Counted from the first letter of the stretch, positions 50,101 through 62,036 are shown. The stretch is DNA of 64,000 nucleotides from Apostichopus japonicus (GCF_037975245.1 NC_092569.1:10091001-10155000); one strand, 5' to 3'. Numbers and translations are program-made. The notes: a model not told the origin generated them from the sequence alone.

Positions 50101-53100
50101 GCTTGCTATGGCCTAACGTTATAATTTTACCCATACTTTCCAGCCAAACATATCGCGGATATTCAAACCTTCTTTGAACATTATGTCAATTGTGTCAATA
50201 ATTATTTATTAGAATTTCAGTTGTGATTGAACTTACCTAACTGACCACATTTTGAAACTGCTTCTGACAATTTCTTAAATGATTAAGAATCTTCTTATTT
50301 TTTTGATGGCCCTGTTCTATCTGCAGTTAGGTAATGGCCGCAATGTACGACGTACGACGTACCAGGTACGTGCATACAGTATACATGTAATCGCCGGCCG
50401 TCGTCTGAATTTTTGATCTCTGATCAGCTGAGCACACGGTATTCTACGGTACGATGATTGGATAAAAATAATGACGTCATTGGTCAAAGCTGAAGGTTAT
50501 AGAAAGTAAACAAACAGAAGACTAGAATATTTTCGTCACCCTTACATACATGACATGCATAGTGAGTGTCAACAAAGTTCGTACAAATTTATGTGACTAA
50601 TTTATGTTAGTCGAACGACCATGCAAATTGGTCTGCAACTAACGAATTGGTAATGACTAGCTAACTCTAGTCACTGTGACTAGATTTTTGCCATTCGTGA
50701 CTAACTAATGTTTACAGTGTACTGGTTGCATGTCCCATTATAACTTGATCTGCGTCATATACCAGAGCCATTAAGTTGATTGTAAACTTTGTAATATACG
50801 TCTAGGACTAGGGAGGTTTTGTGCTTGCCATCAAGGCATATATTGGTGAAAGGCCCCTCTCTGCAATTAAGAAAGTTTGGAAATATGCATGCACAGATTG
50901 CAACAACTTTCCTGAAAACACTTTGTTTCCTTCAGCATTCCACAACTTTGAGGTAAAATATCAGTGCCACAATCGCCCCCCCCCCCCCGGAAAAAAAACA
51001 TGCAAAGGTTTCCAAATCAAGGTCACAACTTATAGGAAACGTTTTGTATGGTTAGTAGGCCATACATCAGCCTACATGATCTTAGATTTTAGCTCTACAA
51101 ACCATATTATATTGAAAAATAGAGACAGAGGATAGACTACATCACCCATATTATTTGTTGTAGACCTGGAAATGTTTGACCATTGGGCTTGCCTGTCTCA
51201 TGGTAACATTACGTTAAAAGATTGGGTAAAACTTTCGCATGAGTCGACGGAGAAGTTATTAATTTTTAGGGTTTGGGACCACTTTCCATGTTTGCAAATA
51301 TCTCTCAAAAGTAATATGACGGAAAGATATTTTTATGTTAACAATGTAGCGTATTACTACCAATGTATGTACACTAATAACAATGTAGCGCTACGTACAT
51401 ATAGCACGTTCTCAACGCAGGGAGTACTCAATTCATGCTCAGATACCCGTAGTTGCCCTATCATAACAGAGTTTTCACGAAATTAAAACATTTTCTAATG
51501 TATGGTTCTCGTGACTGTTGGTTTGTAATGATATTTATTTTTGAAATATTTTTCACTTTCCTCTGACCGATTCTTTAATAAATTCTTCAAGTTAAATGTG
51601 TCATGATTGTGAACTACCTGCCAGTGCTGGGACGTTAATATCAACGAACTGCAGTACTACAGTTATAACAATATTTAAAGAGTTTCAAGAAATACGGCTT
51701 TTGATTCTATAAAATGATGTAACCGAAGTTTCATCGATGAGGATTAAATTAATGCTAGATCTAACCCACGTCTGTCCTTCGGCCGTTTGATGAAAATGAT
51801 AGCATATGGCTTGCCTAGGCTGCTTATAGCTAGTTTATATAGTTAGGTCTTTTTCGTAGTGACTATCTTTTCAGTTAAGTTTCAGTTTCCTTTATTCCAG
51901 TATAAATAGCAAATTTAATTTATAACTAAGAGAGTATAACAAGTTATGATACATAAATTACAACAAATGAAAAGCGATTAAAAGCAATATAGAAACCATT
52001 GAAAAGGTTAGTAACACAATCGACGGTGTTCAAAATGTTAGTCAACTAGGAATAATAAGGAAATATCAATAAAGATCATTCAAATCAAATCATTTAAAAT
52101 ACCGTTTTGAATAAAAATAGATGCACTGTATACAAAAGAAGTTTTGGAAATTTGAACCATATATTTTGGTTTTATTGCCTAATTTTGTAAATTATAGTTA
52201 GTTTGTAGACAAAGATATTCCATGCATAACATATCTAATTTTAGCTGAACAGTATACGCAAATTAAAGTACATTAAACAAGTAATATGAGAAGTACAACA
52301 TTAATAACTTCAGCCTTTGTCATTTTGTGAGTTATCATAATTATATAACATCGAAGCCCTGATCGTTACAGATTGTCTTGTAAACGAATGTTGATCGGCA
52401 CTATTTTATCATAGACTGTACGCTAAACTTAGAATGAGATACCAAACAAATGTGTAACTTAAACGAATGGGAACTTCCCTTACATATTTTTTTTAATAGT
52501 TTTCTTATCATTTTAGTGGCATTCATTAGTAGTACTTATGGTTAAATGATGTAATAAAATTAATTTATATTTAATACCATATAAGTATGTACCCTAAATG
52601 ATTGTAATATGAGGATGTTTCATGTTCCATTAAATATTTTTTATTGCTGCCCACAGAATTTTTCTTCCCAGTGGAATTGAACATCGTCGTACAGTTTACA
52701 GTAAACAGCGTCGTACAAGTGAACTCAACTAAAACATATTCAACTCATTTCATTGGGATAAAAGCTGTTATAAAGAATCTTACAATTATCAAAAATTAAA
52801 ATACTTAATACAAACTAAGAATATTGGCGGTAAACCGAAGAAACGAGTTACTTGAATTAGGTGATATTTTAAAAGTGCACTTACCACACCATTCCAGATT
52901 CCCCAGTGACCATATAGCAAACCGTAGGGCCGCAAAACAATTACTAAACAAATGGAGAAAACAATTTGAGCACAGCCACAAGCAATAATTAAGCTTCCCA
53001 TGGCACGGCGAGGTCCTGATCCTTTAAGGTTACCAACATTTTGAGGGACCTGTTGTTGTACCATGACAACGGGTTGATAATTCAAAGGAAAGCCTTGTTG

Positions 53101-53136
53101 ATTGGGTAATTGAGCCATGTTCGTAGTACAACCGTT
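39442..53136 (-). CDS. CD20/MS4A-like four-pass membrane protein, five exons, 223 residues
   Basis: The exons, in transcript order, are 52885-53118 (coding; an acceptor tttacatag at 53137 suggests an upstream 5' UTR exon), 43701-43754, 43091-43186, 42462-42587 and 39442-39603. All junctions are gt-ag and phase 0. The order is a Gln/Pro-rich cytoplasmic N-terminus; TM1 (AMGSLIIACGCAQIVFSICL); a short loop with HWGIWNGV; TM2 (LAIIIGSFGLASARKKSM, the MS4A-type G-S-x-G-x-A-S-A-x-K motif); TM3 (FMVLAINATLLCVLCC); TM4 (FTISCLLYGLQLLFCIIGA); and a Pro-rich tail with a PPAY motif. Intron 1 is about 9.1 kb and holds a CACTA-like element. Family members act at the plasma membrane in signalling or ion flux; the role here is unknown. 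Confidence 0.82.
39604..41153. other. Last intron of the MS4A-like gene (left part)
   Basis: AT-rich intron sequence, collinear with the paralogue's intron at 62199-63641. No other exon recognised. Confidence 0.6.
41154..42434. mobile_element. hAT element, 1281 bp, in the last intron of the MS4A-like gene
   Basis: The left end is CAGTGGCGGCGGAACC and the right end, inverted, is CAGGCGCGGCGGAACG. Both flanks carry the 8-mer CGCTTGGC (41146-41153 and 42435-42442). The duplicate copy at about 63634-63641 has the uninterrupted site CGCTTAGC, a natural empty site. Inside are two inverse copies of core A (about 41870-41960 and 42290-42390) and a long hairpin (42155-42249). No transposase frame. 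It ends about 20 bp past the exon 4 donor. Confidence 0.9.
42155..42249. repeat. Long near-perfect hairpin (32-bp outer arms)
   Basis: The outer arms 42155-42186 and 42218-42249 are perfect reverse complements by eye (caatgtttttacagattttt ...). Inside them, CAGGCTTGAGA and TCTCAAGCCTG form a second 11-bp stem with a 1-nt loop. An 8-nt bulge (caatttct) lies on the right side. It is inside the hAT element at 41154-42434. Confidence 0.9.
44047..44287. repeat. (TA)n microsatellites flanking a short unique segment
   Basis: Pure and imperfect TA/ATAC/ATGC repeats at about 44047-44160 and 44235-44287. The sequence between contains actcggagtttcacgc and gcgatcttcagacaac, probably from a dispersed repeat I cannot name. 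Confidence 0.8.
44344..44406 (-). mobile_element. tRNA-like sequence, probable SINE head
   Basis: On the minus strand there is an A-box-like TAGCCTAGTGGTTAGGG and a B-box-like GGCTCGAATCCC with a T-arm stem (CCGGG/CCCGG). The acceptor stem pairs only partly (TCCA/TGGA), and the anticodon arm would need a nine-base loop. It is therefore more likely a tRNA-derived retroposon head or a tRNA pseudogene than a functional tRNA. Confidence 0.5.
46500..46740. repeat. Subterminal TAGTCA/TGACTA motif cluster of the 4.2-kb element
   Basis: Motifs such as attagtcac, gactaatt, tagtcatttgacta and ctatcgacca recur in direct and inverted orientation. The same motifs return near the other end. They are candidate binding sites for a mobilising protein (inference). 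Confidence 0.8.
47697..47845 (-). mobile_element. tRNA-derived SINE
   Basis: Read on the minus strand, the segment begins with an A-box-like GTGGCGGAATGGTTGG and a B-box-like region GTAGGTTCATGTACC. A 3' body follows with GAAGACACTTAATC and ACTCAGGTGTATAGGGTACC, a layout I associate with tRNA-derived SINEs of invertebrate deuterostomes. It is nested in the 4.2-kb element. Target duplications were not resolved. Confidence 0.65.
48152..48643 (-). CDS. Unassigned open frame, 163 codons, inside the 4.2-kb element
   Basis: An uninterrupted frame rich in Cys and His (for example DNCIEICCGLYC and HTHIRVYIHPFDC, later EEHKCTCG). I recognise no family. A plausible acceptor (gttgttgcag) lies near its 5' side, so it may be an exon rather than a complete gene. 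It could be captured host sequence or chance. I would not assign a function. Confidence 0.25.
   Translation of the reverse strand: MHPTWSSLSKLVTGNVVADVDLVTAYTVLLICVFTHCTVHTEISEKTSLWTKNDNCIEICCGLYCDDYKKYHFSMKKKLISHLSWHTHIRVYIHPFDCSPSEKVPKSSGEHLFWPVINHNIVFCCLHVEEHKCTCGEKIGSIEAVLDPFRLPRRSIGKLFTSE
49201..49401 (-). CDS. Possible exon of unknown function inside the 4.2-kb element
   Basis: An open segment bounded by an acceptor (tcaattttcag) and a donor (AATAAG|gtaatt). It encodes PSPQHSHLYTLNGCGINGLN and later LPWEIYCSNYRNQCLPP. The phase does not clearly join neighbouring candidate exons, and no family is recognised. Confidence 0.25.
50722..52884. other. Intron 1 of the MS4A-like gene (5' part)
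   Basis: No other exon seen. About 52150-52884 is duplicated at about 57900-58527. Confidence 0.55.
52150..52930. repeat. Duplicated block around MS4A-like exon 1 (pairs with 57900-58570)
   Basis: Shared strings include gcataacatatctaatttta, gcaaattaaagtacat and, after the donor, gtgcacttttaaaatatcac, in the same order. The block covers the 3' end of exon 1 and the start of intron 1. Confidence 0.85.
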
Positions 53137-56100
53137 CTATGTAAAGAAAGATAATGGGTCACTGAATCAAACTTTGAAAAATCATGGACATTTAAATGTA
53201 ATTGGTCGTACATGTATAACTTTTCAATGTACGTCTAAACACATATTATACAGCTAACGCTTAGTAATACTACAGTACTAAACCTTGGGCATAGTTTCCA
53301 CAAGGATTCGACTGGCCACCGTTCCATGCATGAGAGTGAGGTAATACTTATGCTGACATTCATACTGCAATATATTGTATTGTGTTTCATATATATATAT
53401 ATTTACTCGCGGGGATAAACTACGGTTGCTGGTTGCACCGGTGTCGATCATTGCTTGTGTTATACCCCGGGTACTTTATCATGCGATAAACGCATGTTAA
53501 ACCGTTGATTAACCCCTCATTAGTATACTCTACGCTGCCATCGAAGATCATCAAAACAATACAGTTTTGCTTTCATGGCGTAATCTGATACTTAAATACT
53601 GTATATTTTAACGATGTTTATTATTTACACCTTTTCAGCAGTTTCTGAAAAGCGAGAAACCTATTTCAGGTATTTGATCTTGAATTTAAAGTACCTGAAC
53701 TAGAATTTTCAGAAATCTCCAATTCAATTTCAGCTTTCTCAATATCCATTTAAACTTTCTCGAACTCATTTCCATACTTCAAATTCAATTTGGGAAATCT
53801 GAATAGAAATTCAGATATCTCGAATGCACCGTGACATTCTCCCATTCAATTTGAAATATCTGAAATAAGGCACAGTTTTCGATACTTGGTTTGCATGAAC
53901 CTCAGATCCAGTAGGCTTACACTTAAAGAGAAGTTCTTGACTGAACTTGTGAACTATTCGGATTAAAGTGAGCACAGCACTGTCTATCCATACCTAGGTA
54001 CCAGAGTTACAACTGACAATCAGTTTGTCACACGCTCGTTATGGCCTCACTGCTGATTTCCTTTTTACTTTGACCATTGAACTATAACTTTTTGACGTAA
54101 TCACTTACGGAGGTATTTCGTTCAATAACCAAGCATGGGCCAAATACCTTTCTAATCCACAAAAGTTACCTACTTGTGATAAAATGTGGGCTATTTGCGC
54201 AGAATTTACATTAGTCAATATTTTTCAAGCGCGATATAGTACTGTTTATTCCATCTTTCAATTTCATCTGTTCACTTCATCTGTTGATCAGTAACTAATG
54301 CATATATTTCAGATTGGATTATTGTTCATTAAACACTGGATTGTTTCTTACAAAACAGATTGTACACTTAAATATGCTGCCAGTAAATATGCTTTTAGTA
54401 ACTTTGGTAAGTTGCTGAACAGTCATTCCACATTTTCAAGTATAACTCTCCCTGTGATATTTGTGCAAGGAGTTGCAGATCGAGTCCTGTATTATTGTTT
54501 ACTTCAACATTTAGATCGTATAAAATGGTTGGAGATCAACATGCTTGTATTGAGTTGTGCTCCTTTTGGTCAAAACTGTAAGAACTTAACACATCGTCCC
54601 TAGTGTATAGATGTCGGCAACTGGTCACTGGAACAACAATACAGATGAATTTCACTGAAGCAGTTGATTGTTGCTTCCAGGAACCCATAAACATTGTTTT
54701 AGTAATAGACGTTTGAAGGATTAGTAAGCCTGTTTAGAGTTAAATTAATTGTTCTTATTGCCCAATTGACTGATATTTTACACTTACGATAACAAATCGC
54801 ATTATTACAAGCCCGTTTTGAACGATGTGTTGTTCTTTTTTAGTGCCAAACAATCAACTCGAATACCGAATTGATATTTCTTGAAAACATAATTTGATTT
54901 GCATGTCTTATTATTTGTCTTGTTCTGTATTACCCTACTTCATCAATATTCATCTGAGCGTGGTCATTACATTCTAATTCGTGTGTAGTTATAAATCCTA
55001 CTTTGCCAGGATCCATGGATACATAAATTATATCAATAATTCTTTAGAATACGCACGTAACATGTCGACCTTTTTTAACAAATAGTAGCAAGTTTCAACA
55101 AAAAAATAATAATTACGTTAATATGTTGACAATTTGCAACAAATTGAAAATTTCCTTCTGCCTAGTGAGTAACAAAATCAACAGTTTGATGCAAAATGAC
55201 TATTTAGCAAATGTTATTACGTTGAAAATTTACTTTAAACATAATAAAGAACATGGTCAATGGTAAATCTCTTAAAAACAAAATTCTGCAACAAAATTAT
55301 TAATTACGCTCGCATCAAAATGTCATAATTTCAATATTTTGCATAAAAAAGATAATAAATTGCCGCAAGTTGCAGTACGAAAGTTTTATATTTGCCGGCA
55401 CCTCAACGTTTCCATATACATTTAGCATATGACACTGTCAAACATAACTTCACCTGTTATTTAAAACTGGCCAAGCGCAATGTAATGACGCAGGGACCTT
55501 GCCATGTGGACACAGTAGTTCGTAGTATGTATTATTGCATGGCTATTTGCCGCTTAGGAAGGTGGGATTATTGCTTTAATTTTACAATCTTTACAGCTAC
55601 ATATGAGTATGTCTTAGTTTGTGTAACCCTTTTCAATGGGCACAAATCTAATTCAATTAGAATACTTATTAAATTTTATTAACTAGTCGTGTATATTAAT
55701 TTCGACTACATGGCTTTGCAACATCAAACAAAACTATGATAATATCACATGTTTAATAATTTCAATAAAGCATGTATAGCTTTGTGATATGTGTGGATCA
55801 TGCCTGTTATATATGTATATGACTCTTCCAAAATCGGACTTTAGTATTCCCAACTGACTTCGAGTTATATAGTATCATGATTGATCCCTAGAGAAAGTAA
55901 AATTGTCACAAAACAGGAATAGTATTGTTCGATATAGGCAGGGTTCGGTTTCTTCCTGTAGAAACCTATTTCTTCCGGGGACGTGGGGGAAACTGGAAGA
56001 AACCTGTTTCTTCCAGGTTTCTTCCACTTCCTTCCGGAAGAAACTGGAAGAAACTGGAAAAAACTAAGTTTTCATTAACACAACAGTTTGCTACAGTGAG

Positions 56101-57218
56101 ACCTGTGTTAAACTTTAATGCAAATTGATTAACTACACATTTATAGTAGGACACTATTCACTATACCAAAAAAGGATATACATTTTCTTGGAATATATAT
56201 TTATTTTGGGGGGATCAAATATGAAACTAGGTCCAATCACAGTTGTGTAAAATGACATTTACACAGAACTTATGTAGGAATGTTTACACAACTGTTTATA
56301 GTGTAAGATGCTACATGGTGTAGTCCTTTTGAACTAGCCTAGTCAACTTTCCTAGCAGATGGCACTGCCTCATGATACTCAAAAGTTGATATTGATCGAA
56401 CCAACAACAGGTAGGTTGTAGGGAAGGATTGATTTCATGCTAAACAATAACTTTTTACTTTAACTTTGTTAACAGACTTTATCAGCTGGTTCCATTTTTA
56501 TTGTTAAGTTGGAATTGCCTCTGTAGCCATTCCAGCCGTGAAGTGATGTGGTTGCAAATTTACCATCATTACAGATATTATTTAGTGTATGAAGGCCTAT
56601 TATTCATCATCTATTATGATTAGAGATTTACATTATGCATACATGAACAGCAAAGCAACAAGGAAAGCGCCGATTTGTTTTGTGTGCATGGTTGAAGCAT
56701 TGAGAGGGGGACGGGTTGCGAATATTTTTTGCCCAAACTGAACTGACGCTAAAATCATTTCCTCGATTCTGATTGGTTCTCAGCGAGCCAATAGGTTTCC
56801 GTACGTATAGGTTATAAGGCTTTATAGTTCACAAGTCAAAAGACTCAGACATGTCGTCAAATGTTTTTTTTTTTTACACTCAATGGCTGGCACACCCTCG
56901 CTCGCCGTCTCCATGGTTACTGCACATTCGACTAGTCCTATCATGATTTATTTACTGAATACATTTTGAATTTATGATTATAAAACTAAAAGTATCGCAA
57001 CTCCGAATGTACACACACACCTCAAACATATGTACATCAGTTACATGTATACAATTACAAATGCACTGTGTTTTATTGTGTTGTATTCTATACACAGTAC
57101 AATAGGCTTCAGTACTTGTGTTGTGTATAGCGGAGTTAAGCGAATAAACAAACGATCGAGGACTGCTTATAATGGGCGCAGTAGTTGGGAATAGTTGCTT
57201 CATTGTGTTAAGAACACC
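53137..57218. other. Upstream of the MS4A-like gene; no gene recognised
   Basis: AT-rich. Two odd low-complexity patches occur: about 53640-53885 with recurring ttcaattt and gaaatctg-like motifs, and about 55940-56075 with GGAAGAAA/TTTCTTCC motifs in both orientations. Poly-T near 56860. Confidence 0.45.
55940..56075. repeat. Clustered GGAAGAAAC/GTTTCTTCC inverted motifs
   Basis: ctggaagaaac and its inverse occur many times within about 130 bp (for example tttcttccaggtttcttcc, then ggaagaaactggaag). The single strand could fold into several short stems. Origin unknown. Confidence 0.8.
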
Positions 57219-57584
57219 AGTGGCGTAGGAAGGTACTTTTGAGTGGGGGGGCTGAAGACTGATGGCCGGCCTGGGAGAGGGGTTTAAGGGGAGCGGGTGT
57301 CCCCCTCCCCTTTGGAATTATTTGCATTTCCAGGTAGCCTCAGATGCAATTTGGTGCAATATAGCACACTTCAACACCCACTCCATTTTGTAAACTTAAT
57401 TTTGTATTTTCACCAGGCCTTAGATGCAATTTGGTGCTCCAAATGAGATTTTTTTCTCATTTGGAAATGAAAAAGGGGTTTTCTGACTTGCGAAGCGGGG
57501 GGGGGGGGCGGGATGATACTTCCGTCCCTCCACATTTTTCACTGGGGGGCTGGCGCCCCCAGCCCCCCGGTTCCTACGCCCTTG
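57219..57584 (+). mobile_element. hAT MITE, copy 3 (366 bp, perfect TSD)
   Basis: Starts CAGTGGCGTAGGAAGG and ends GGTTCCTACGCCCTTG. Both flanks carry AAGAACAC (57211-57218 and 57585-57592). Same orientation as the copy at 6263. No coding capacity. Confidence 0.95.
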
Positions 57585-58527
57585 AAGAACACTATATACT
57601 TTCGTTCATATATACCTTCCAAAAGTTCTGGAAAGTTGCTAATGTGCATCTTGAATTTGTTCGTGTTGATCATACTAATATCGGCAGAGTATGGAGGGAT
57701 CCGTGTTGAATACTTACGTATATAACGTGCTCGCTGAGAGCCAATCAGAAACAAGGAAATAATTTCAGTGTCAGTTCAGTTTGAGGAATAAATATTCGCA
57801 GACGGGCTACCATTTTGTCCAAAGTGTGATTCCACATTTCCATTGTGCTCTGTGCTCATATTTACAGAATGAGATTAAATGTACGATAAACACATTTGCT
57901 ACGATTGTATAACATATCTAATTTTAATGCTGAACAGTATTTGCAAATTAAAGTACATAAAACAAATAATTTGAGAAGTAAACGTTGATAACTTCAGCTT
58001 TCAGCCATTTTGTGATTTATTTTTATTCTATTACATCGAAGCCCTTGTAGCTAGGCTATCTTCTAAACGTAGGCCGATCGGCACCGTTTTTATCATAGAC
58101 TGTTCGCTAAAATTAGATTAAAATAATTGATTTACCACAAAAATATGTAACTTAAACGAAAGAAAAATGTCCTTACTTATTTGTAAAAATAGTTTTCTCA
58201 CCATTTTAGTGGCATGAGTTGATAGTCCTTTTGGTGAAATGATGTAATAAATTAATGTCAATTAAATATCCTATAAGTCTGTTACCTAAATGATGTATTA
58301 TCTTATATTGGTACCTACAGATTTGTCTTCCCAGTAGTATTGAGCAGCGCCGAACAGTTTACAGTATACTGTATAGTAGAAATGAGCTCATTACGTTGAA
58401 ATGAATGCTGTTATAATGAATCTTATCATTAATCAATAATTACAATACTTAATAGAAATTAAAAACATGGGCGGTAAACCGAAGAAAAGTGTTCACAAAT
58501 TGGGTGATATTTTAAAAGTGCACTTAC

Positions 58528-58650
58528 CACACCATTCCAGAGCCCCCAGGGACCATAATAGAAACCCAGTGACCATAACAGGTAAATTCCCACATCCGTA
58601 GATTTGTAATTGGGATCTGTCTCTGACATGCACAGTTGGACATTCACAAC
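58528..58650 (-). CDS. Orphan MS4A-like exon (loop 1 to start of TM2), 41 codons
   Basis: Bounded by ttttag| and GTGTG|gtaagt, phase 0-0. It ends LLWSLGFYYGPWGLWNGV, which parallels the end of exon 1 of the gene at 39442-53136 (LLYGHWGIWNGV); intron sequence after the donor is also shared. Upstream it differs: an acceptor and VVNVQLCMSETDPNYKS replace TM1. No copies of exons 2-5 lie between it and 53118. It could be an alternative exon feeding into the gene downstream, or a relic of a lost paralogue. Confidence 0.55.
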
Positions 58651-60097
58651 CTAAAATTTATGAAGTTCTCGAACTAACACAGGTGGACCACTGTGCTTTT
58701 GCGGGCGAACTTGAATAGGAAGGTTTTACACAATAAAGTGTTAAATGGTTATTTAAATTCCTACCTAAACTTATACAGTACTTTAAACAGTACTTTACGA
58801 ATGTGTGAAAACTGCATGAAATTTTTCAAAAACATTAACATTTACACTACCCACCCTTAGTTTTTATACCATGTCTGCAAGAAATCTTAACTGAATCAGA
58901 AAAAAAAGACTCCCTACCTTAGAAATTAACAGCGATCTCTGAATTTTACAGCAATTCAAATAAAGACCACGAAGCTGATGACAGTTACAGTGACCAAAGA
59001 GATGTAAGTTGCCTACATGTATCAACGTCGTTATTCGTTATACATATATCATGCAAAACATGTACGTGCTCAGTACTGTTTATTCTTGGTGGGCGGTGTT
59101 CGATGAACATGTCACTAAGCGTAATGTATATAAATAGAGCAAGGATTTATATTATACTTGCGCAATGTGCCGAGTAATTCATGCAGGGAACTGCAAGACA
59201 AGCTCCCTAATTAAAATATGCTGTGAGACCACAACGAGTGTAGACAGTACAGCGAATGTGCTGGCAGTCAGTCCCCAACAAGCGAATTAATGAGCTCACA
59301 GAGCAGTTTTCTTGTAGCCCCGCCTCTTAACTATTTTCATTAATACAATACACCCAATTGAAAATGCCATAGTATTGTCAATTTTCAACGAATTACCTTA
59401 CGGCAAAACACAGCGTTATGGAACATATTTTAGGACTTTATTAGCTCTGCGTGTATATGTCATGATGTGCATTGACTTAGTTCGTGGAAAACGCCCCTCT
59501 CAAACAATATAGATTAGTGGTTCCTAACTGGGGTGCATGAACCCCCAAGGGAGCGTGAGTCCATCCCAGGGGGTTCGTGAGACGTTTCTGAAAGTCAAAC
59601 TAGAGTACTTTTTGTTGAACCAAAATCGGATATACCATATAATTTAGTGATGTTCAAAAGTCGTACCTATGGAAAAACTCTGTTTTTTTTTACAATATTA
59701 CACTATGAACTTGATCTTTCACGAAGCATTGTTACGCGTATCATAGTATAATAATGACGAAAAGTTGGGGGTTCGTGGACAACTCTGACATCCACAGGGG
59801 GTTCATGGGGACCCGTTACGGAACCCCTTGCCTAGAGGTTATTGTACGCACCGCATTGTCATTATAATACTATAGCCCTGATAGAAAGAGCAGAAATTGC
59901 TCGTCTTCTTGCAACACATTATGCAAGCTCCGAAGATCCGAAGATGGAGTTTAGGCTAGGAAAAATTACCTTACACTAACCACGACAAAATACCACCCTT
60001 ACTCCATGGTAAACTGTGGTACCATACCAACATTTGACTGGGCTATATTGAGGCGGTTTACCACAGTTATACCATCGTACCATACCTCATCTTCACT
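58651..60097. other. No host gene recognised
   Basis: A hydrophobic minus-strand segment near 58938-58990 (ISLVTVTVISFVVFI then a stop) could be a decayed membrane exon. Evidence is too weak for a gene call. Includes the hAT-like fragment at 59515-59830. Confidence 0.4.
59515..59830. mobile_element. hAT-like fragment of the ggttcc...ggggttc type
   Basis: The left side reads tagtggttcctaactggggt and the right side, inverted, reads caaggggttccgtaacgggt. Internal motifs gggggttcgtgag and gggggttcatggggaccc resemble widespread non-autonomous hAT elements. Flanking 8-mers do not match, so it is old or the ends are slightly off. Confidence 0.5.
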
Positions 60098-60454
<357 letters not shown>

Positions 60455-62036
60455 CACAACATCAACGTGTAATCGTACAAAATACAATTTGGTCATTTGC
60501 AAGCAGCGATTTTTTACGTTTTACGACAGTTTCAAATAAAAATGAAATAAATTGAGAGAGTAACGCGAACACATAGTTTAAACAGAAGGTAAATTAATCA
60601 AAATATGTTTGTCAGTAAGAAATGAAAAGAAAATGCATGTTTTGTACTTGAAGTTATTATAATTAACAAATGTATCAATTTACGTTTATAATCGGACTTG
60701 TCAAAATCCATTAAAAGGATTCTCTGGAGCCAAAGGTAATCAAAAAATCACATAATTACTGAAAATTGTAAGAATATTTAGTCGCAAACCACATCCTCAT
60801 AGCATCTTGTATCGCAAAGATATTGACTTTTCAAATTTTCTGATATTTTGTAAGTGCATTTGGCAACAGCAGAAAAGATGATGGCAAGAGAGTACTTCAG
60901 CCGAAAATGTTTTTCTTTGTAGATTGTCCATCATTATATCCACAGAGGAACATAATATTTCTTCAAAAAGATACAGTTTGTTGAATTTTAACTACAGAGA
61001 ACTTGGACAGTCAATTATTCCATAAGCATTAACCAGAACAATTGGTGTGAAAGTATGTGTTACTATATATAATTACGCAACGTTTCTATCGAGGGCACTG
61101 TCATATTGGTCCTAACAGAGCTGTAGATGCGACTTTAGGATATAACGTGCGTGATCTTTTCTGTTGACATATATCTCTAATGATTTCGTGAAGCGCTTTA
61201 GTTAAACTTTTTTGTCTATTTTTCCTTATTCTGAACGCATAGCATGTAATGTGGTTCAGTCTGCAAGTAAAGAACGTACCAAAATATTCTCAGTTATTTT
61301 AGAGACTGCAACTTATGAAGTTTTGCAGTACTAGAAAGGACCGATATGACAGCGCCCTCTGTTAATTTAGGGCGTGGCTGAAGATCCCAATTGGTAAGTG
61401 TAACTTTTCACTTTAGCCCTTATTGTGTATAGTCGGTTGTTCTGAATGCATGGAATGTACCGGGTCCAATCTTCGAACAAAGAACATGTCAAAATATGTT
61501 GTACACACGCTACACGCCTTTCAGAACTCAAAAGTATAAACACTACATGAACACTAAATGGTATCGTCATACCATTAACTTAGTTACACGGTTTGTTATA
61601 TCTCCCGTCACCGATTTTACAATGATATCACTGTCATTTCCCTGCCTGTGTATCGAATATTTCCTTTCTTTGCTATGAATATTAACATAACATACAGAGC
61701 TGCATTTAAAAAAGACAACGGCTTGGAAAAATTGTTGAACCATTCTTTAAAAAACAACTTCGGTCTTATAGGCATTGCCAATATGTTAGTCTGTAGCAAT
61801 TTGTAAATCGCATCGAAGAATCCGACGTGAACAGGGACACTGATAACAGTTGGTTATGCACAAACCTTCTTCACCCTCCCCTTCCCCTATTTCGAAATGC
61901 GGAAAATATTACTTAATATACCGCAGTTTCGTTGTTAATGAGCTAATAATATCAATTTTATGATATTTAAGAAGTAATCATTAGTGTGTTTCTTTCTGTG
62001 TAAATGCGGATATTACGCTTGTTTTCCAAATGGTTC

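Larger units (their letters stand above)
46491..50719. mobile_element. Second CACTA-like element, 4.2 kb, in intron 1 of the MS4A-like gene
   Basis: The left terminus is CACTGTAAACAATAGTTAG and the right terminus, inverted, is CACTGTAAACATTAGTTAG, differing at one base. TA lies on both sides (46489-46490 and 50720-50721). The first nine bases equal those of the 15.3-kb element. Both ends are rich in TAGTCA/TGACTA motifs in both orientations (about 46500-46740 and 50600-50710). No transposase motif was found, so it looks like a non-autonomous derivative carrying sequence of unknown origin. It also holds a SINE. Confidence 0.85.
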
